Positions 1 through 8,265 of a stretch of DNA of 64,000 nt are shown here, one piece after another. How positions within the stretch are numbered: position 1 is the first letter of the stretch; each line of letters begins with the position of its first letter. Origin of the DNA: Croceicoccus sp. (GTDB lineage Bacteria; Pseudomonadota; Alphaproteobacteria; Sphingomonadales; Sphingomonadaceae). The stretch covers positions 124,001-188,000 of the forward strand of contig NZMY01000037.1 in the NCBI GenBank assembly GCA_002694745.1, read 5' to 3'. The position numbers were made by a program, and so were the translations under genes. A model generated the notes under the pieces. That model was not told the origin of the DNA. It saw only the letters and a program-made list of their open reading frames with translations, and did not search any database.

Positions 1-1372
1 CCGCTTCCATATTGGTGTGCAGCGCGGTCGCCTCGATCCCGTGCTCCTTCGTGGAGCGGCCCGAGTTGATGTCGATCGATACCAGCGCCTCGGTCGGGTT
101 GATGACCAGATAGCCACCCGATTTCAGCTGCACGACCGGATCGTACATCGCCGAAAGCTGGTCTTCCGCGCCATAGCGCTGGAACAGCGGGACGGGGTCG
201 GCGTATTGCTTCACCCGGCGCGCATGGCTGGGCATCAGCAGCTTCATGAATTCCTTGGCGGATTTGTAGCCTTCCGGCCCCTCGACCACCACTTCCTCGA
301 TCTCGCGGTTATAGATGTCGCGGATCGCACGCTTGATCAGGTCGCTGTCCGAATGAATCAGCGCGGGCGCGCTCGACTTCATCGTGTTCTCGCGGATCTC
401 GTCCCACAGGCGGGCAAGATAGTCGAAGTCGCGCTTGATCTCGGTCTTGGTGCGCTGAAGGCCCGCGGTGCGCACGATGCAGCCCATCGACTTGGGCAGG
501 CTCATCTCCGCGACGATCTGCTTCAGACGCTTGCGATCGGCGGCGCTGGAAATCTTGCGCGAAATGCCGCCGCCGTGGCTGGAATTGGGCATCAGCACGC
601 AATAGCGGCCCGCCAGCGACAGATAGGTGGTCAGCGCCGCACCCTTGTTGCCGCGCTCTTCCTTGACGACCTGCACCAGCAGGACCTGACGGCGCTGGAT
701 GACGTCCTGGATCTTGTACCGGCGGCGCAGCGCAAGACGCTTGGCGCGCGCTTCGTCGGCGGCCTTGGAGCGAGTGCCGCCCCCGCCGCGATTGCCCTGA
801 CGGCGACCGCGGCCACGGCCACGACCGCGCGAACGATTGCCGTTCTCGTCGCCATTGTCGCCGTTATCGCCATTGTCGTCGTCGGAATTGTCGCCAGAGA
901 CCGAACCGTCCTCGATGGTGGAGACCTCGTTCGATTCCTCGTCGCCGACATCCTCGACCCCGTCTTCGCCGGCCATTTCGCCCGCGAACGCATCGCTGCC
1001 TTCGTCGTCGTTGCCGTCGTCGTCGAAATGCTGGCCGTCGTCGGAATCCTCGTCCTCGGCGCGCAGACGTGCCTCTTCCTCGGCATGCTCCTGCTCTGCG
1101 GCGAGCAGCGCGTCGCGGTCTTCCTTGGGGATCTGGTAATAGTCGGGATGGATCTCGCTAAAGGCGAGGAAGCCATGCCGGTTGCCGCCGAAATCGACGA
1201 AGGCGGCCTGCAACGAGGGTTCGACCCTCGTCACCTTTGCCAGATATATATTGCCTTTTATCTGCTTGTGTTCAGCCGATTCGAAATCGAATTCTTCAAT
1301 CCGGTTGCCTTTGAGCACCGCCACCCGCGTTTCTTCCGGGTGGCGCGCATCGATTAGCATGCGCGTTGTCAT
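1..1372 (-). CDS. rne: Ribonuclease E (N-terminal part, truncated by window edge)
   Basis: Endoribonuclease that starts mRNA decay and processes rRNA; in the family it scaffolds the degradosome. About 457 N-terminal residues are visible. The start MTTRMLIDAR has GGAG 8 nt upstream. The S1 domain (HGFLAFSEI ... KEERGNKGAALTTYLSLAG) is interrupted at about residues 80-215 by an Asp/Glu-rich then Arg/Gly-rich insert. The catalytic domain reaches SIDINSGRST, which contains the first metal-binding Asp. The second Asp, the zinc-link cysteines and the C-terminal scaffold lie beyond base 1. RNase G is a less likely alternative because of the large insert and the start sequence. Confidence 0.95.
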   Translation of the reverse strand, partial: MTTRMLIDARHPEETRVAVLKGNRIEEFDFESAEHKQIKGNIYLAKVTRVEPSLQAAFVDFGGNRHGFLAFSEIHPDYYQIPKEDRDALLAAEQEHAEEEARLRAEDEDSDDGQHFDDDGNDDEGSDAFAGEMAGEDGVEDVGDEESNEVSTIEDGSVSGDNSDDDNGDNGDNGDENGNRSRGRGRGRGRRQGNRGGGGTRSKAADEARAKRLALRRRYKIQDVIQRRQVLLVQVVKEERGNKGAALTTYLSLAGRYCVLMPNSSHGGGISRKISSAADRKRLKQIVAEMSLPKSMGCIVRTAGLQRTKTEIKRDFDYLARLWDEIRENTMKSSAPALIHSDSDLIKRAIRDIYNREIEEVVVEGPEGYKSAKEFMKLLMPSHARRVKQYADPVPLFQRYGAEDQLSAMYDPVVQLKSGGYLVINPTEALVSIDINSGRSTKEHGIEATALHTNMEA

Positions 1373-2083
1373 TCATGGATCTCCAGACGCGCGACGCTGC
1401 AGCCGACCGCGAGCGGCGGGCAGCAGGGTTGGCGCGACATTTCAGTAAGGTGCGCGCGGCACGAACGGGCAAAGTCCTGCAGTCCGGCGCAAAAAGGTAA
1501 TAGCCGGCATGGCGCGCAATGGGGCGCGATGACGGCGGCGAAAAGCTTGTAACGGAACGACCTGGCGCAAACGCGCCGAAAACGACGATGCCAGCGGCCC
1601 TGCAAGACAGGGTGGTCGCCGCAATCATCGTGTTCCTGACCATATCCATCAATTCCAATCCGGGCCCGGACATGTATCCGGGCTGCGCCCATCGCGGTAT
1701 GACGATGCTGCTGACCGGCCTGTAAGTCGGCAAGGTCCGCAATCTGGTCGTTCCGGCGAGTCAGCGCCAAAGTCGGAAGATATTGGCCGGTATCGAGCGC
1801 TCGTCGGCCCTTCTCGAGAGCCGCCGGCCAAGGGGGCCGACTTGCGATGCACCGGATATCCGAACCATCCGACGAATGCGACGCTAGCACCCGCCTGCGG
1901 GTTCGGCAATAAAAAGCCTTCGGGCCAGTGGAACATTCGTGCGCGTGACGGGTGTTTGCGCGGCATTTCCGCCACGCGTTGGTCACGCACGGGGTCGCTC
2001 GCTGCGAAAATCCGGGAATAGAACGTGCTTGCGCAGACGCTGGACTCTTGTCGGGCGGGGGCGGGACGGGCAATCCGGGCACA
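1373..2083. other. 711-bp intergenic region between divergent rne and amidase genes
   Basis: I see no convincing gene here. The only open frames are short and lack family features. Because rne and the amidase gene diverge, the region should carry both promoters and a long rne 5' leader; long autoregulatory rne leaders are known in E. coli. I cannot place a confident -35/-10 pair. A perfect 7-bp hairpin lies at 1664-1683. Confidence 0.5.
1664..1683. repeat. Perfect 7-bp inverted repeat (hairpin) in the rne/amidase spacer
   Basis: GCCCGGA (1664-1670) and TCCGGGC (1677-1683) are exact reverse complements separated by a 6-nt loop. No T-tract follows on either strand, so it is not an obvious terminator. 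It could be a leader-RNA stem or chance in GC-rich DNA. Confidence 0.4.
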
Positions 2084-2980
2084 ATGGAACAGACCGTGCT
2101 GCAACTGCAGGCCGAAAACACGCGCCGCTGGCCGCTGATCGGCGGTGCGGTTTGCGCTGCTCTGGCTTTGGGCGCGGCGGCAGGGTTGCTGCTGGCCGAT
2201 CTGTTTCCTGCTGGCGGACGCGGCGATGCGCTGGTCAGCATGGCGCTTCCCGAAACGCGCGCTGCCGCTCTGCCTCGCATCAGCGCGGGCCGGGCTGGCG
2301 ACGAGGCGCCGCTGGTGGTGATCGACGCCGGACATGGCGGCTTCGATCCGGGCGCGACCGGTCCGGACGGCATCGCGGAAAAGGATGTCGTGCTGCCCAT
2401 CGCGCGTGACCTGCGCGAACGATTGCTGGAACTGGGCGCGGTCAGGGTGGCGCTGACGCGTGAGGACGATCGCTTCCTGCCGCTGGAAGCGCGAGTCGCC
2501 CTGGCGGAATCGCTTGAGCCAGACATCTTCGTCTCGATCCACGCCGACAGCGCGCCGGTAGAGGAAGCGCAGGGCGCCAATGTCTATGTGCTCGCCCCGC
2601 GCGCCAGCGATTCCGAGGCATTGGCGCTCGCGCGCTCGTTCGGCGGCGAGGGCGATGCCAGCCTCGACGAAGCCGCGATGGGAGATGTCGAGGCGGTACT
2701 GGCCGAGCTTGCCCGGCGCGAAGTGACCTTGGGTTCTGCGCGCATCGCGGACAGGCTGGAGAATAGGGTCAGGCGCGCGATGCCGGTGCACGGACGTTTC
2801 CGGCGCGGCGCGAATCTGGTCGTGCTGCGGTCGGCGCAGATGCCGTCGCTGTTGTTCGAGGCCGGATATATCAGCAACCCCGACGATGCCGCCCGCATCG
2901 CCAGCGCGGAGGGACGGAAAGCGATCGTCAACGCGCTTGCCGCGGCCATCACCGCAGGGCTGCTCGCGCCCAGTCCTTAG
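2084..2980 (+). CDS. N-acetylmuramoyl-L-alanine amidase (Amidase_3)
   Basis: Zinc hydrolase that cleaves the MurNAc-L-Ala bond of peptidoglycan, typically in septum splitting. The 298-residue protein has an N-terminal membrane anchor or uncleaved signal (about residues 17-40). The Amidase_3 fold follows with DAGHGGFDPGA (first zinc His), the GIAEKD glutamate, SIHADS (second zinc His) and LFEAGYISN carrying the catalytic Glu. There is no AMIN or LysM domain. ATG at 2084 is chosen because it puts a short polar stretch before the hydrophobic segment; an upstream in-frame extension looks non-coding. PBP1A follows 92 bp downstream on the same strand, which fits a cell-wall unit. Confidence 0.88.
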   Translation: MEQTVLQLQAENTRRWPLIGGAVCAALALGAAAGLLLADLFPAGGRGDALVSMALPETRAAALPRISAGRAGDEAPLVVIDAGHGGFDPGATGPDGIAEKDVVLPIARDLRERLLELGAVRVALTREDDRFLPLEARVALAESLEPDIFVSIHADSAPVEEAQGANVYVLAPRASDSEALALARSFGGEGDASLDEAAMGDVEAVLAELARREVTLGSARIADRLENRVRRAMPVHGRFRRGANLVVLRSAQMPSLLFEAGYISNPDDAARIASAEGRKAIVNALAAAITAGLLAPSP

Positions 2981-3072
2981 CCGGCCCGTCGCTAGCTTAT
3001 CCCCATTCATCGTATCGTCAGGTCCTTTCGTCTTTTCTCTTGCGCAAATGCCATGCTAGTGCCGCCCCGATC

Positions 3073-5589
3073 ATGAGCCCCACCGAGCAATCCCCCTCCA
3101 TCGCCGGACGCATCGGAAGCGGTTTTGCCGCTGCCCGGTCCGGTTTCGCCCGGCGCTGGCGCGAGAGCCGGCTGTTCAAGGCGCTGGCCATTCTGGTGAT
3201 CGCCGGGATGCTGGTGTTCGCGGCCGGTTACGCATGGCTGGGGGCGGGGCTGCCATCGGCCGACCGGCTGCTGACCTATCAACCTGCCTTGCCCACCATG
3301 GTGCGCGGCGCGGATGGCGAGATCGTCAACAGCTATGCGCGCGAACGGCGCGTTCAGCTGCGCTATGTCGATTTTCCCGAGCAGATGCAGAACGCGTTCC
3401 TGGCGGCAGAGGACAAGACGTTCTGGACCCATGGCGGCGTCGATGTCGGCGGTCTTGCGGGCGCGGTCGTCGATTACGTGTCCAAGATGGGATCGGGAGA
3501 GCGCGCCAAGGGCGGCTCGACCATTACCCAGCAGGTGGCCAAGAACATCCTTGTGGGCGATGAATATTCGGTCACCCGCAAGCTGAAGGAAATGATCCTC
3601 GCCCAGCGGATCGAGGGAGTCCTGAGCAAGGAGCAGATCCTCGAGCTCTATCTGAACGAGATCCCGCTTGGCCGGCAGAGTTTCGGCGTGCAGGCCGCCG
3701 CGCGCGCCTATTTCGACAAGGACGTGAACGAGCTGGAGCTGCACGAGGCGGCGTTCCTTGCGATCCTGCCCAAGGCGCCCGAACGCTATGGCCGCAGCCA
3801 GTACCGCGACATGGCGATAGCGCGGCGCAACTATGTGCTGGACCAGATGGTCGACAATGGCTGGGCGAGCGAGGCCGAAGCCCGTGCCGCCAAGGCGCAG
3901 CCGCTCGGCCTCGTCCAGCGCCGCCGCGAAAGCTATGACCCTGCAGGCGGCTATTTCATCGAGGAAGTGCGCCGCCGCCTGCTCGACATGTATGGCGAGA
4001 AGGCCGAGGACGGGCCGAATTCGGTCTATGCGGGCGGGCTGTGGGTGCGCACCTCGCTCGACATGGAAATGCAGAAGGCGGCGCGCAAGGCACTGCGCGC
4101 CGGACTGATGCGCTATCACGGAACACGCGGCTGGACCGGCCCGATCGCGACCGTGAACATGGACGAGAACTGGCAGACCCAGCTGATCGTTTCGAACCTT
4201 GCCATCGACTACCAGGACTGGCGCGTTGGCGTGGTGACCGAGCGCAGCGGCAGCAATGCGCAGATCGGCTTTAGCGACGGCGAGACCTTTCCGCTGGGCA
4301 ATCTGCCCGATGCGCTGAAGGCGGGCGATGTGATCGTCGCGTCACCGGACGGTTCGGGCTGGCGGGTGCGCACCATTCCCGAGGTGTCGGGCGGGCTGGT
4401 CGTGCAGAACCCGCAGACCGGCCGCGTGCTGGCGATGCAGGGCGGTTTCGATTCGCGCCTCGGCAGTTTCAACCGCGCCACGCAGGCGGAGCGCCAGCCG
4501 GGATCGACCATCAAGCCCTTCGTCTATGCGACCGGCCTCGATCAGGGCATGACGCCCGCGACGCTGGTCACCGACGGTCCGTTCTGCGTCTATCAGGGCG
4601 CGGCGCTGGGCGAGAAATGCTTCCGCAACTTTGGCAATACCCGCGGCGCGGGCGAGCAGACGATGCGCTGGGGGCTGGAACAGTCGCGCAATCTGATGAC
4701 CGTCCATATCGCGAACGATTCGGGCATGAACAACGTTATCGACACGTTCCAGCGGGTCGGCATTGGCAGCTATGACCCCTATCTGGCGTTCGCGCTGGGT
4801 GCGGGCGATACGACGGTGCTGCAGATGGTGAACGCCTATAGCGCGCTCGCCAGTCATGGCCGCCAGTACGAGGCTTCGGTCATCGACTATGTGCAGGACA
4901 AGAACGGCAAGGTGATCTGGCGCGCGGACAAGCGTCGCTGCGGTCGCTGCAACATGGATGAATGGGACGGCAAGCCGATGCCGCGCCTTGCCGAAGCAGG
5001 CAAGCAGGTGATGGACGCAGGCACCGCCTATCAGGTCGTTCACATGCTGGAAGGCGTGGTGCAGCGCGGCACGGCGACCCGGCTGCGCGATCTTGACCTG
5101 CCGCTGTTTGGAAAGACCGGCACCACCTCGGGCCCGACCAATGCCTGGTTCATGGGCGGTTCGGCCGATCTGGTCGCGGGCGTCTATGTCGGTTTCGACC
5201 AGCCGCGCAACCTGGGCGGATGGGTGCAGGGCGGCAATACCGCGGCGCCGATCATCAAGGAACTGATCCAGGACACCAAGGCTCGCTGGCCCACGACCCC
5301 GGTGCAGGCGCCCGACGGCATTCGCATGGTCCGCATTGACCGCCGCAGCGGCAAAAGGGTGTTCGAGGGCTGGCCTTCGCTGACCGAATATGTGCCATCC
5401 ACCATCTGGGAAGCGTTCAAGCCCGACACCGAACCGCGCCGTTCGCTCGACCGCCAGACGCTTGAGGAAAGGCGCATGGCCGCGCTCGCCGCGATCCGCG
5501 CGGCACGGGCCGAACGCAGCGCAGCGGTCAGCAATGATGCGGTCGCGATCGACGATACTTTCCTCGAAGATCAGGGCGGCATTTACTGA
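3073..5589 (+). CDS. mrcA: Penicillin-binding protein 1A (bifunctional transglycosylase/transpeptidase)
   Basis: Class A PBP that polymerises lipid II and cross-links peptidoglycan at the inner membrane. The protein has 838 residues and one N-terminal transmembrane helix (about 35-58). The GT51 domain has the catalytic Glu in AAEDKTFW (about E113), plus KGGSTITQQVAKN and the LYLNEIPLG region. The transpeptidase has SxxK in PGSTIKPF (about S478/K481), SRN, and the KTG-type box GKTGTT. Start ATG 3073 (MSPTEQ) is preferred over an in-frame TTG 33 bp upstream. No clear Shine-Dalgarno is visible. Length is normal for alphaproteobacterial PBP1A. Confidence 0.93.
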   Translation: MSPTEQSPSIAGRIGSGFAAARSGFARRWRESRLFKALAILVIAGMLVFAAGYAWLGAGLPSADRLLTYQPALPTMVRGADGEIVNSYARERRVQLRYVDFPEQMQNAFLAAEDKTFWTHGGVDVGGLAGAVVDYVSKMGSGERAKGGSTITQQVAKNILVGDEYSVTRKLKEMILAQRIEGVLSKEQILELYLNEIPLGRQSFGVQAAARAYFDKDVNELELHEAAFLAILPKAPERYGRSQYRDMAIARRNYVLDQMVDNGWASEAEARAAKAQPLGLVQRRRESYDPAGGYFIEEVRRRLLDMYGEKAEDGPNSVYAGGLWVRTSLDMEMQKAARKALRAGLMRYHGTRGWTGPIATVNMDENWQTQLIVSNLAIDYQDWRVGVVTERSGSNAQIGFSDGETFPLGNLPDALKAGDVIVASPDGSGWRVRTIPEVSGGLVVQNPQTGRVLAMQGGFDSRLGSFNRATQAERQPGSTIKPFVYATGLDQGMTPATLVTDGPFCVYQGAALGEKCFRNFGNTRGAGEQTMRWGLEQSRNLMTVHIANDSGMNNVIDTFQRVGIGSYDPYLAFALGAGDTTVLQMVNAYSALASHGRQYEASVIDYVQDKNGKVIWRADKRRCGRCNMDEWDGKPMPRLAEAGKQVMDAGTAYQVVHMLEGVVQRGTATRLRDLDLPLFGKTGTTSGPTNAWFMGGSADLVAGVYVGFDQPRNLGGWVQGGNTAAPIIKELIQDTKARWPTTPVQAPDGIRMVRIDRRSGKRVFEGWPSLTEYVPSTIWEAFKPDTEPRRSLDRQTLEERRMAALAAIRAARAERSAAVSNDAVAIDDTFLEDQGGIY

Positions 5590-5616
5590 GCCGAAATAGG
5601 GGCCTAAGAAGAGCCC

Positions 5617-6171
5617 ATGAAAAATCGCATCATATCGAGCGTTCTGACGGGCGCGCTGGTCCTCTCCGCACTGGCCGCCGGCCCTGCATCCGCCTCGCTT
5701 CCCAAGGGGGCCACTGCGCCGCAGGTGTCCACGACGGGCGCACGGGCGGGCAAGGCGTTCACCTTCAACCTTGCGAATGCGCTGAAGAAGGGGCCGGTCG
5801 TGCTCTATTTCTTCCCCAAGGCGTTCACGCAGGGCTGCACGCTGGAAGCGCGCGCCTTTGCCGAGGCGATGCCGCAGTTCAAGGCCGCGGGCGCACAGGT
5901 CGTGGGCATGTCCGCAGACGATGTCGAAACGCTGAAGAAATTCTCGACCGAGGAATGCCGCGATGCGTTCCCGGTGGCGCGCGCCACCCCGGCGACGATC
6001 AAGGCCTATGACGTGGTGCTCAACAGGGGCGACGATACTGCCGCGCTGATGAGCGACCGCACATCCTATGTCATCGCGCCTGACGGCAAGATCGTGATGG
6101 TCCATTCGGACGGCGACTGGCGCGAACATGTCTCGCGCACTCTGGCGGCGGTTCGCGCACTCAAGAGCTGA
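5617..6171 (+). CDS. Secreted peroxiredoxin (BCP/AhpC-TSA family)
   Basis: Thiol peroxidase, probably periplasmic. The first 27 residues form a Sec signal (MKNRIISSVL, hydrophobic core, ASA cleavage site). The thioredoxin-fold core carries FPKAFTQGCTLEA with the peroxidatic Cys74 and the Thr three residues before it. Cys114 (STEEC) is a likely resolving cysteine. The protein has 184 residues, compared with about 155 for cytoplasmic BCP; the signal peptide explains the difference. It lies 27 bp after mrcA, so co-transcription is possible. Its reductant is unknown; the DsbD-family gene at 60-62 kb is one candidate, by inference only. Confidence 0.85.
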   Translation: MKNRIISSVLTGALVLSALAAGPASASLPKGATAPQVSTTGARAGKAFTFNLANALKKGPVVLYFFPKAFTQGCTLEARAFAEAMPQFKAAGAQVVGMSADDVETLKKFSTEECRDAFPVARATPATIKAYDVVLNRGDDTAALMSDRTSYVIAPDGKIVMVHSDGDWREHVSRTLAAVRALKS

Positions 6172-6349
6172 CGAAGCCGTTCGGCAGGCAAATCCGGCTC
6201 TCGCTCTCTGGCGTGATACGCCACTGGGCGCACCGGTCTGCCGGTCGTTTTCCCATTGCGCAGAACTGCATTGCGCTCTTTCACATTTCGGGACCCTTCG
6301 CTAAGCGGGCGCAAGTCCGGGGGCATGGGGCCCTCACAGGAGAAGTTTC

Positions 6350-7477
6350 ATGCGTGCCGAAGGGCAGGCTCTTGTCGATCGTATCGAGGCATCGCTTGCG
6401 CTGATCCGCCGGTCGCTGGACTGGGATCAGGCGCTGCGCCGCCTCGACGAACTCAGTGCGCGGGTCGAGGATCCGAACCTGTGGAACGACCCCAAGCAGG
6501 CGCAGGCAATTACGCGCGAGCAGAAGCAGCTGGGCGACGCCGTCAAGGCGGTGAACGAGATCAGCGCCGAGATGTCGGATGCGGTCGAATTCGTCGAGAT
6601 GGGCGATGCCGAGGGTGACGACAGCGTGGTCAAAGACGGTCTGAACAGCCTGACCGCGCTGGCCGAACGGGCGGACCGCGACAAGGTGGGCGCCCTGCTT
6701 TCGGGCGAGGCCGATGGCTATGACACCTATCTTGAAGTGCACGCAGGCGCTGGCGGCACCGAAAGCCAGGACTGGGCCGAGATGCTGCAACGCATGTACG
6801 CCCGCTGGGCCGAACGGCGCGGCTTCAAGGTCGAGGTCGTCGATTACAGCGCGGGCGAACAGGCCGGGATCAAGAGCGCGACGCTGCTGATCAAGGGCGA
6901 GAACGCCTATGGCTATGCCAAGACCGAGAGCGGCGTGCACCGATTGGTGCGCATCAGCCCGTATGACAGCAGCGCACGGCGGCATACCTCGTTCAGCTCG
7001 GTCTGGGTCTATCCGGTGATCGACGACGACATCGAGATCGAGATCAATCCCGCCGACCTCAAGATCGACACCTATCGCGCATCGGGCGCGGGCGGGCAGC
7101 ACGTCAACACGACCGACTCCGCAGTCCGCATCACCCACCAGCCGACCGGCATCGTCGTCGCCAGCCAGAACGACCGTTCGCAGCACAAGAACCGCGCCAC
7201 CGCGATGAACATGCTGAAGGCGCGCCTTTACGAAAAGGAACTGGCGGAGCGCGAGGCCGCGGCATCGGGCGAATACCAGGCCAAGACCGAGATCGGCTGG
7301 GGCCACCAGATCCGCTCCTACGTGCTGCAGCCGTATCAGCAGGTTAAGGACCTGCGCACCGGCCACATCTCGACCAATCCATCCGACGTGCTCGACGGTG
7401 CGCTGGATCCCTTTATCACCGCCGCGCTCGCGCAGCGCGTGACGGGCGAGAAGGTGGACGTGGAGGACGACGATTGA
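6350..7477 (+). CDS. prfB: Peptide chain release factor 2
   Basis: Recognises UGA/UAA in the ribosomal A site and triggers peptidyl-tRNA hydrolysis. The 375-residue protein has the GGQ motif in [16 protein letters not shown]. The codon-recognition tripeptide reads SPY ([16 protein letters not shown]) instead of E. coli SPF. The frame is continuous from ATG 6350, preceded by a strong AGGAG, so the programmed +1 frameshift found in many prfB genes is absent. The stop codon overlaps the TTG start of the next gene by 4 nt, which implies translational coupling. Confidence 0.95.
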   Translation: MRAEGQALVDRIEASLALIRRSLDWDQALRRLDELSARVEDPNLWNDPKQAQAITREQKQLGDAVKAVNEISAEMSDAVEFVEMGDAEGDDSVVKDGLNSLTALAERADRDKVGALLSGEADGYDTYLEVHAGAGGTESQDWAEMLQRMYARWAERRGFKVEVVDYSAGEQAGIKSATLLIKGENAYGYAKTESGVHRLVRISPYDSSARRHTSFSSVWVYPVIDDDIEIEINPADLKIDTYRASGAGGQHVNTTDSAVRITHQPTGIVVASQNDRSQHKNRATAMNMLKARLYEKELAEREAAASGEYQAKTEIGWGHQIRSYVLQPYQQVKDLRTGHISTNPSDVLDGALDPFITAALAQRVTGEKVDVEDDD

Positions 7478-8265
7478 TCCATCGGGTCGCCCTGCTTCCG
7501 GTTATGGCGGCGTGTCTCCTGTCGGGATGCAATATCACCGATGTGGATGACGGCCGTCCCGAAAGCGCGCGCGAATTTCCCGAAGCCGATCGCCCCGTAT
7601 CCTCGCTGGGTGCCAGCCAGTTCGCATCCGAACGCGCACGTGACGACCGGCGCGAGGCCGTGACGGTGATGGACCTTGCCAATATCCGCAAGGGCATGAC
7701 GGTCGCCGACATCGGCGCGGGCGAGGGGTATTACACCACCCGCCTTGCCGAACGCGTCGGCGACAATGGCCGGGTGCTTGCGCAGGACATCGACCGCGAG
7801 GTTCTGCAGAGGCTGGGTTCACGCGTCGAGCGCGAGAGGCTGGATAATGTCTCGATCAAGCTGGGACAGGAAGACGATCCGGGTCTCCCCGAAGCCAGCT
7901 TCGACCGCATCTTTCTGGTGCACATGTACCACGAGGTGACCGAGCCCTACGCTTTCCTGTGGAGGCTGAGGCCGGCGCTGAACCCCGGCGGGCAGGTTAT
8001 CGTCGTCGACGTTGACCGCCCCACCGACAGCCACGGGATTCCGCCCAAGCTGCTCTTCTGCGAATTCGAATCGGTCGGCTTCAAGCTGGCCGCTTTCATC
8101 CGCCGCCCGGAACTGGCAGGCTATTACGCCCGTTTCGAAGCTGCGGGCCCAAGGCCGGATCCGGCCGACATAGAACCCTGCAAGCAGGACCTTGTTGCAG
8201 CAGGGAAGGCGGATGCCAGCGCGGACGGCGCCGGGGACCGCCCTGACAGGATTATAGAAACATGA
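7474..8265 (+). CDS. Predicted lipoprotein with class I SAM-methyltransferase fold
   Basis: A 263-residue protein. Residues 1-19 ([19 protein letters not shown]) look like a lipoprotein signal with lipobox LSGC. The remainder has a Rossmann methyltransferase core: motif [13 protein letters not shown] (about 78-88), an acidic strand end in LAQDID, and [13 protein letters not shown]. It starts at TTG inside the prfB stop (TTGA) and ends in an ATGA overlap with the next gene, so three genes are tightly coupled. The nearest ATG (7504) would destroy the signal peptide. Substrate is unknown. An exported SAM enzyme is odd because SAM is cytoplasmic; it may be retained or have lost methyl transfer. 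Confidence 0.72.
   Translation: MIHRVALLPVMAACLLSGCNITDVDDGRPESAREFPEADRPVSSLGASQFASERARDDRREAVTVMDLANIRKGMTVADIGAGEGYYTTRLAERVGDNGRVLAQDIDREVLQRLGSRVERERLDNVSIKLGQEDDPGLPEASFDRIFLVHMYHEVTEPYAFLWRLRPALNPGGQVIVVDVDRPTDSHGIPPKLLFCEFESVGFKLAAFIRRPELAGYYARFEAAGPRPDPADIEPCKQDLVAAGKADASADGAGDRPDRIIET

Noticed and set aside
17-1357. Plus-strand open frame opposite rne
   Set aside because: Low-complexity shadow frame; the minus strand encodes RNase E with conserved motifs.
1519-1725. Short plus-strand frame in the rne/amidase spacer
   Set aside because: No ribosome binding site, family motif or coding-like composition.
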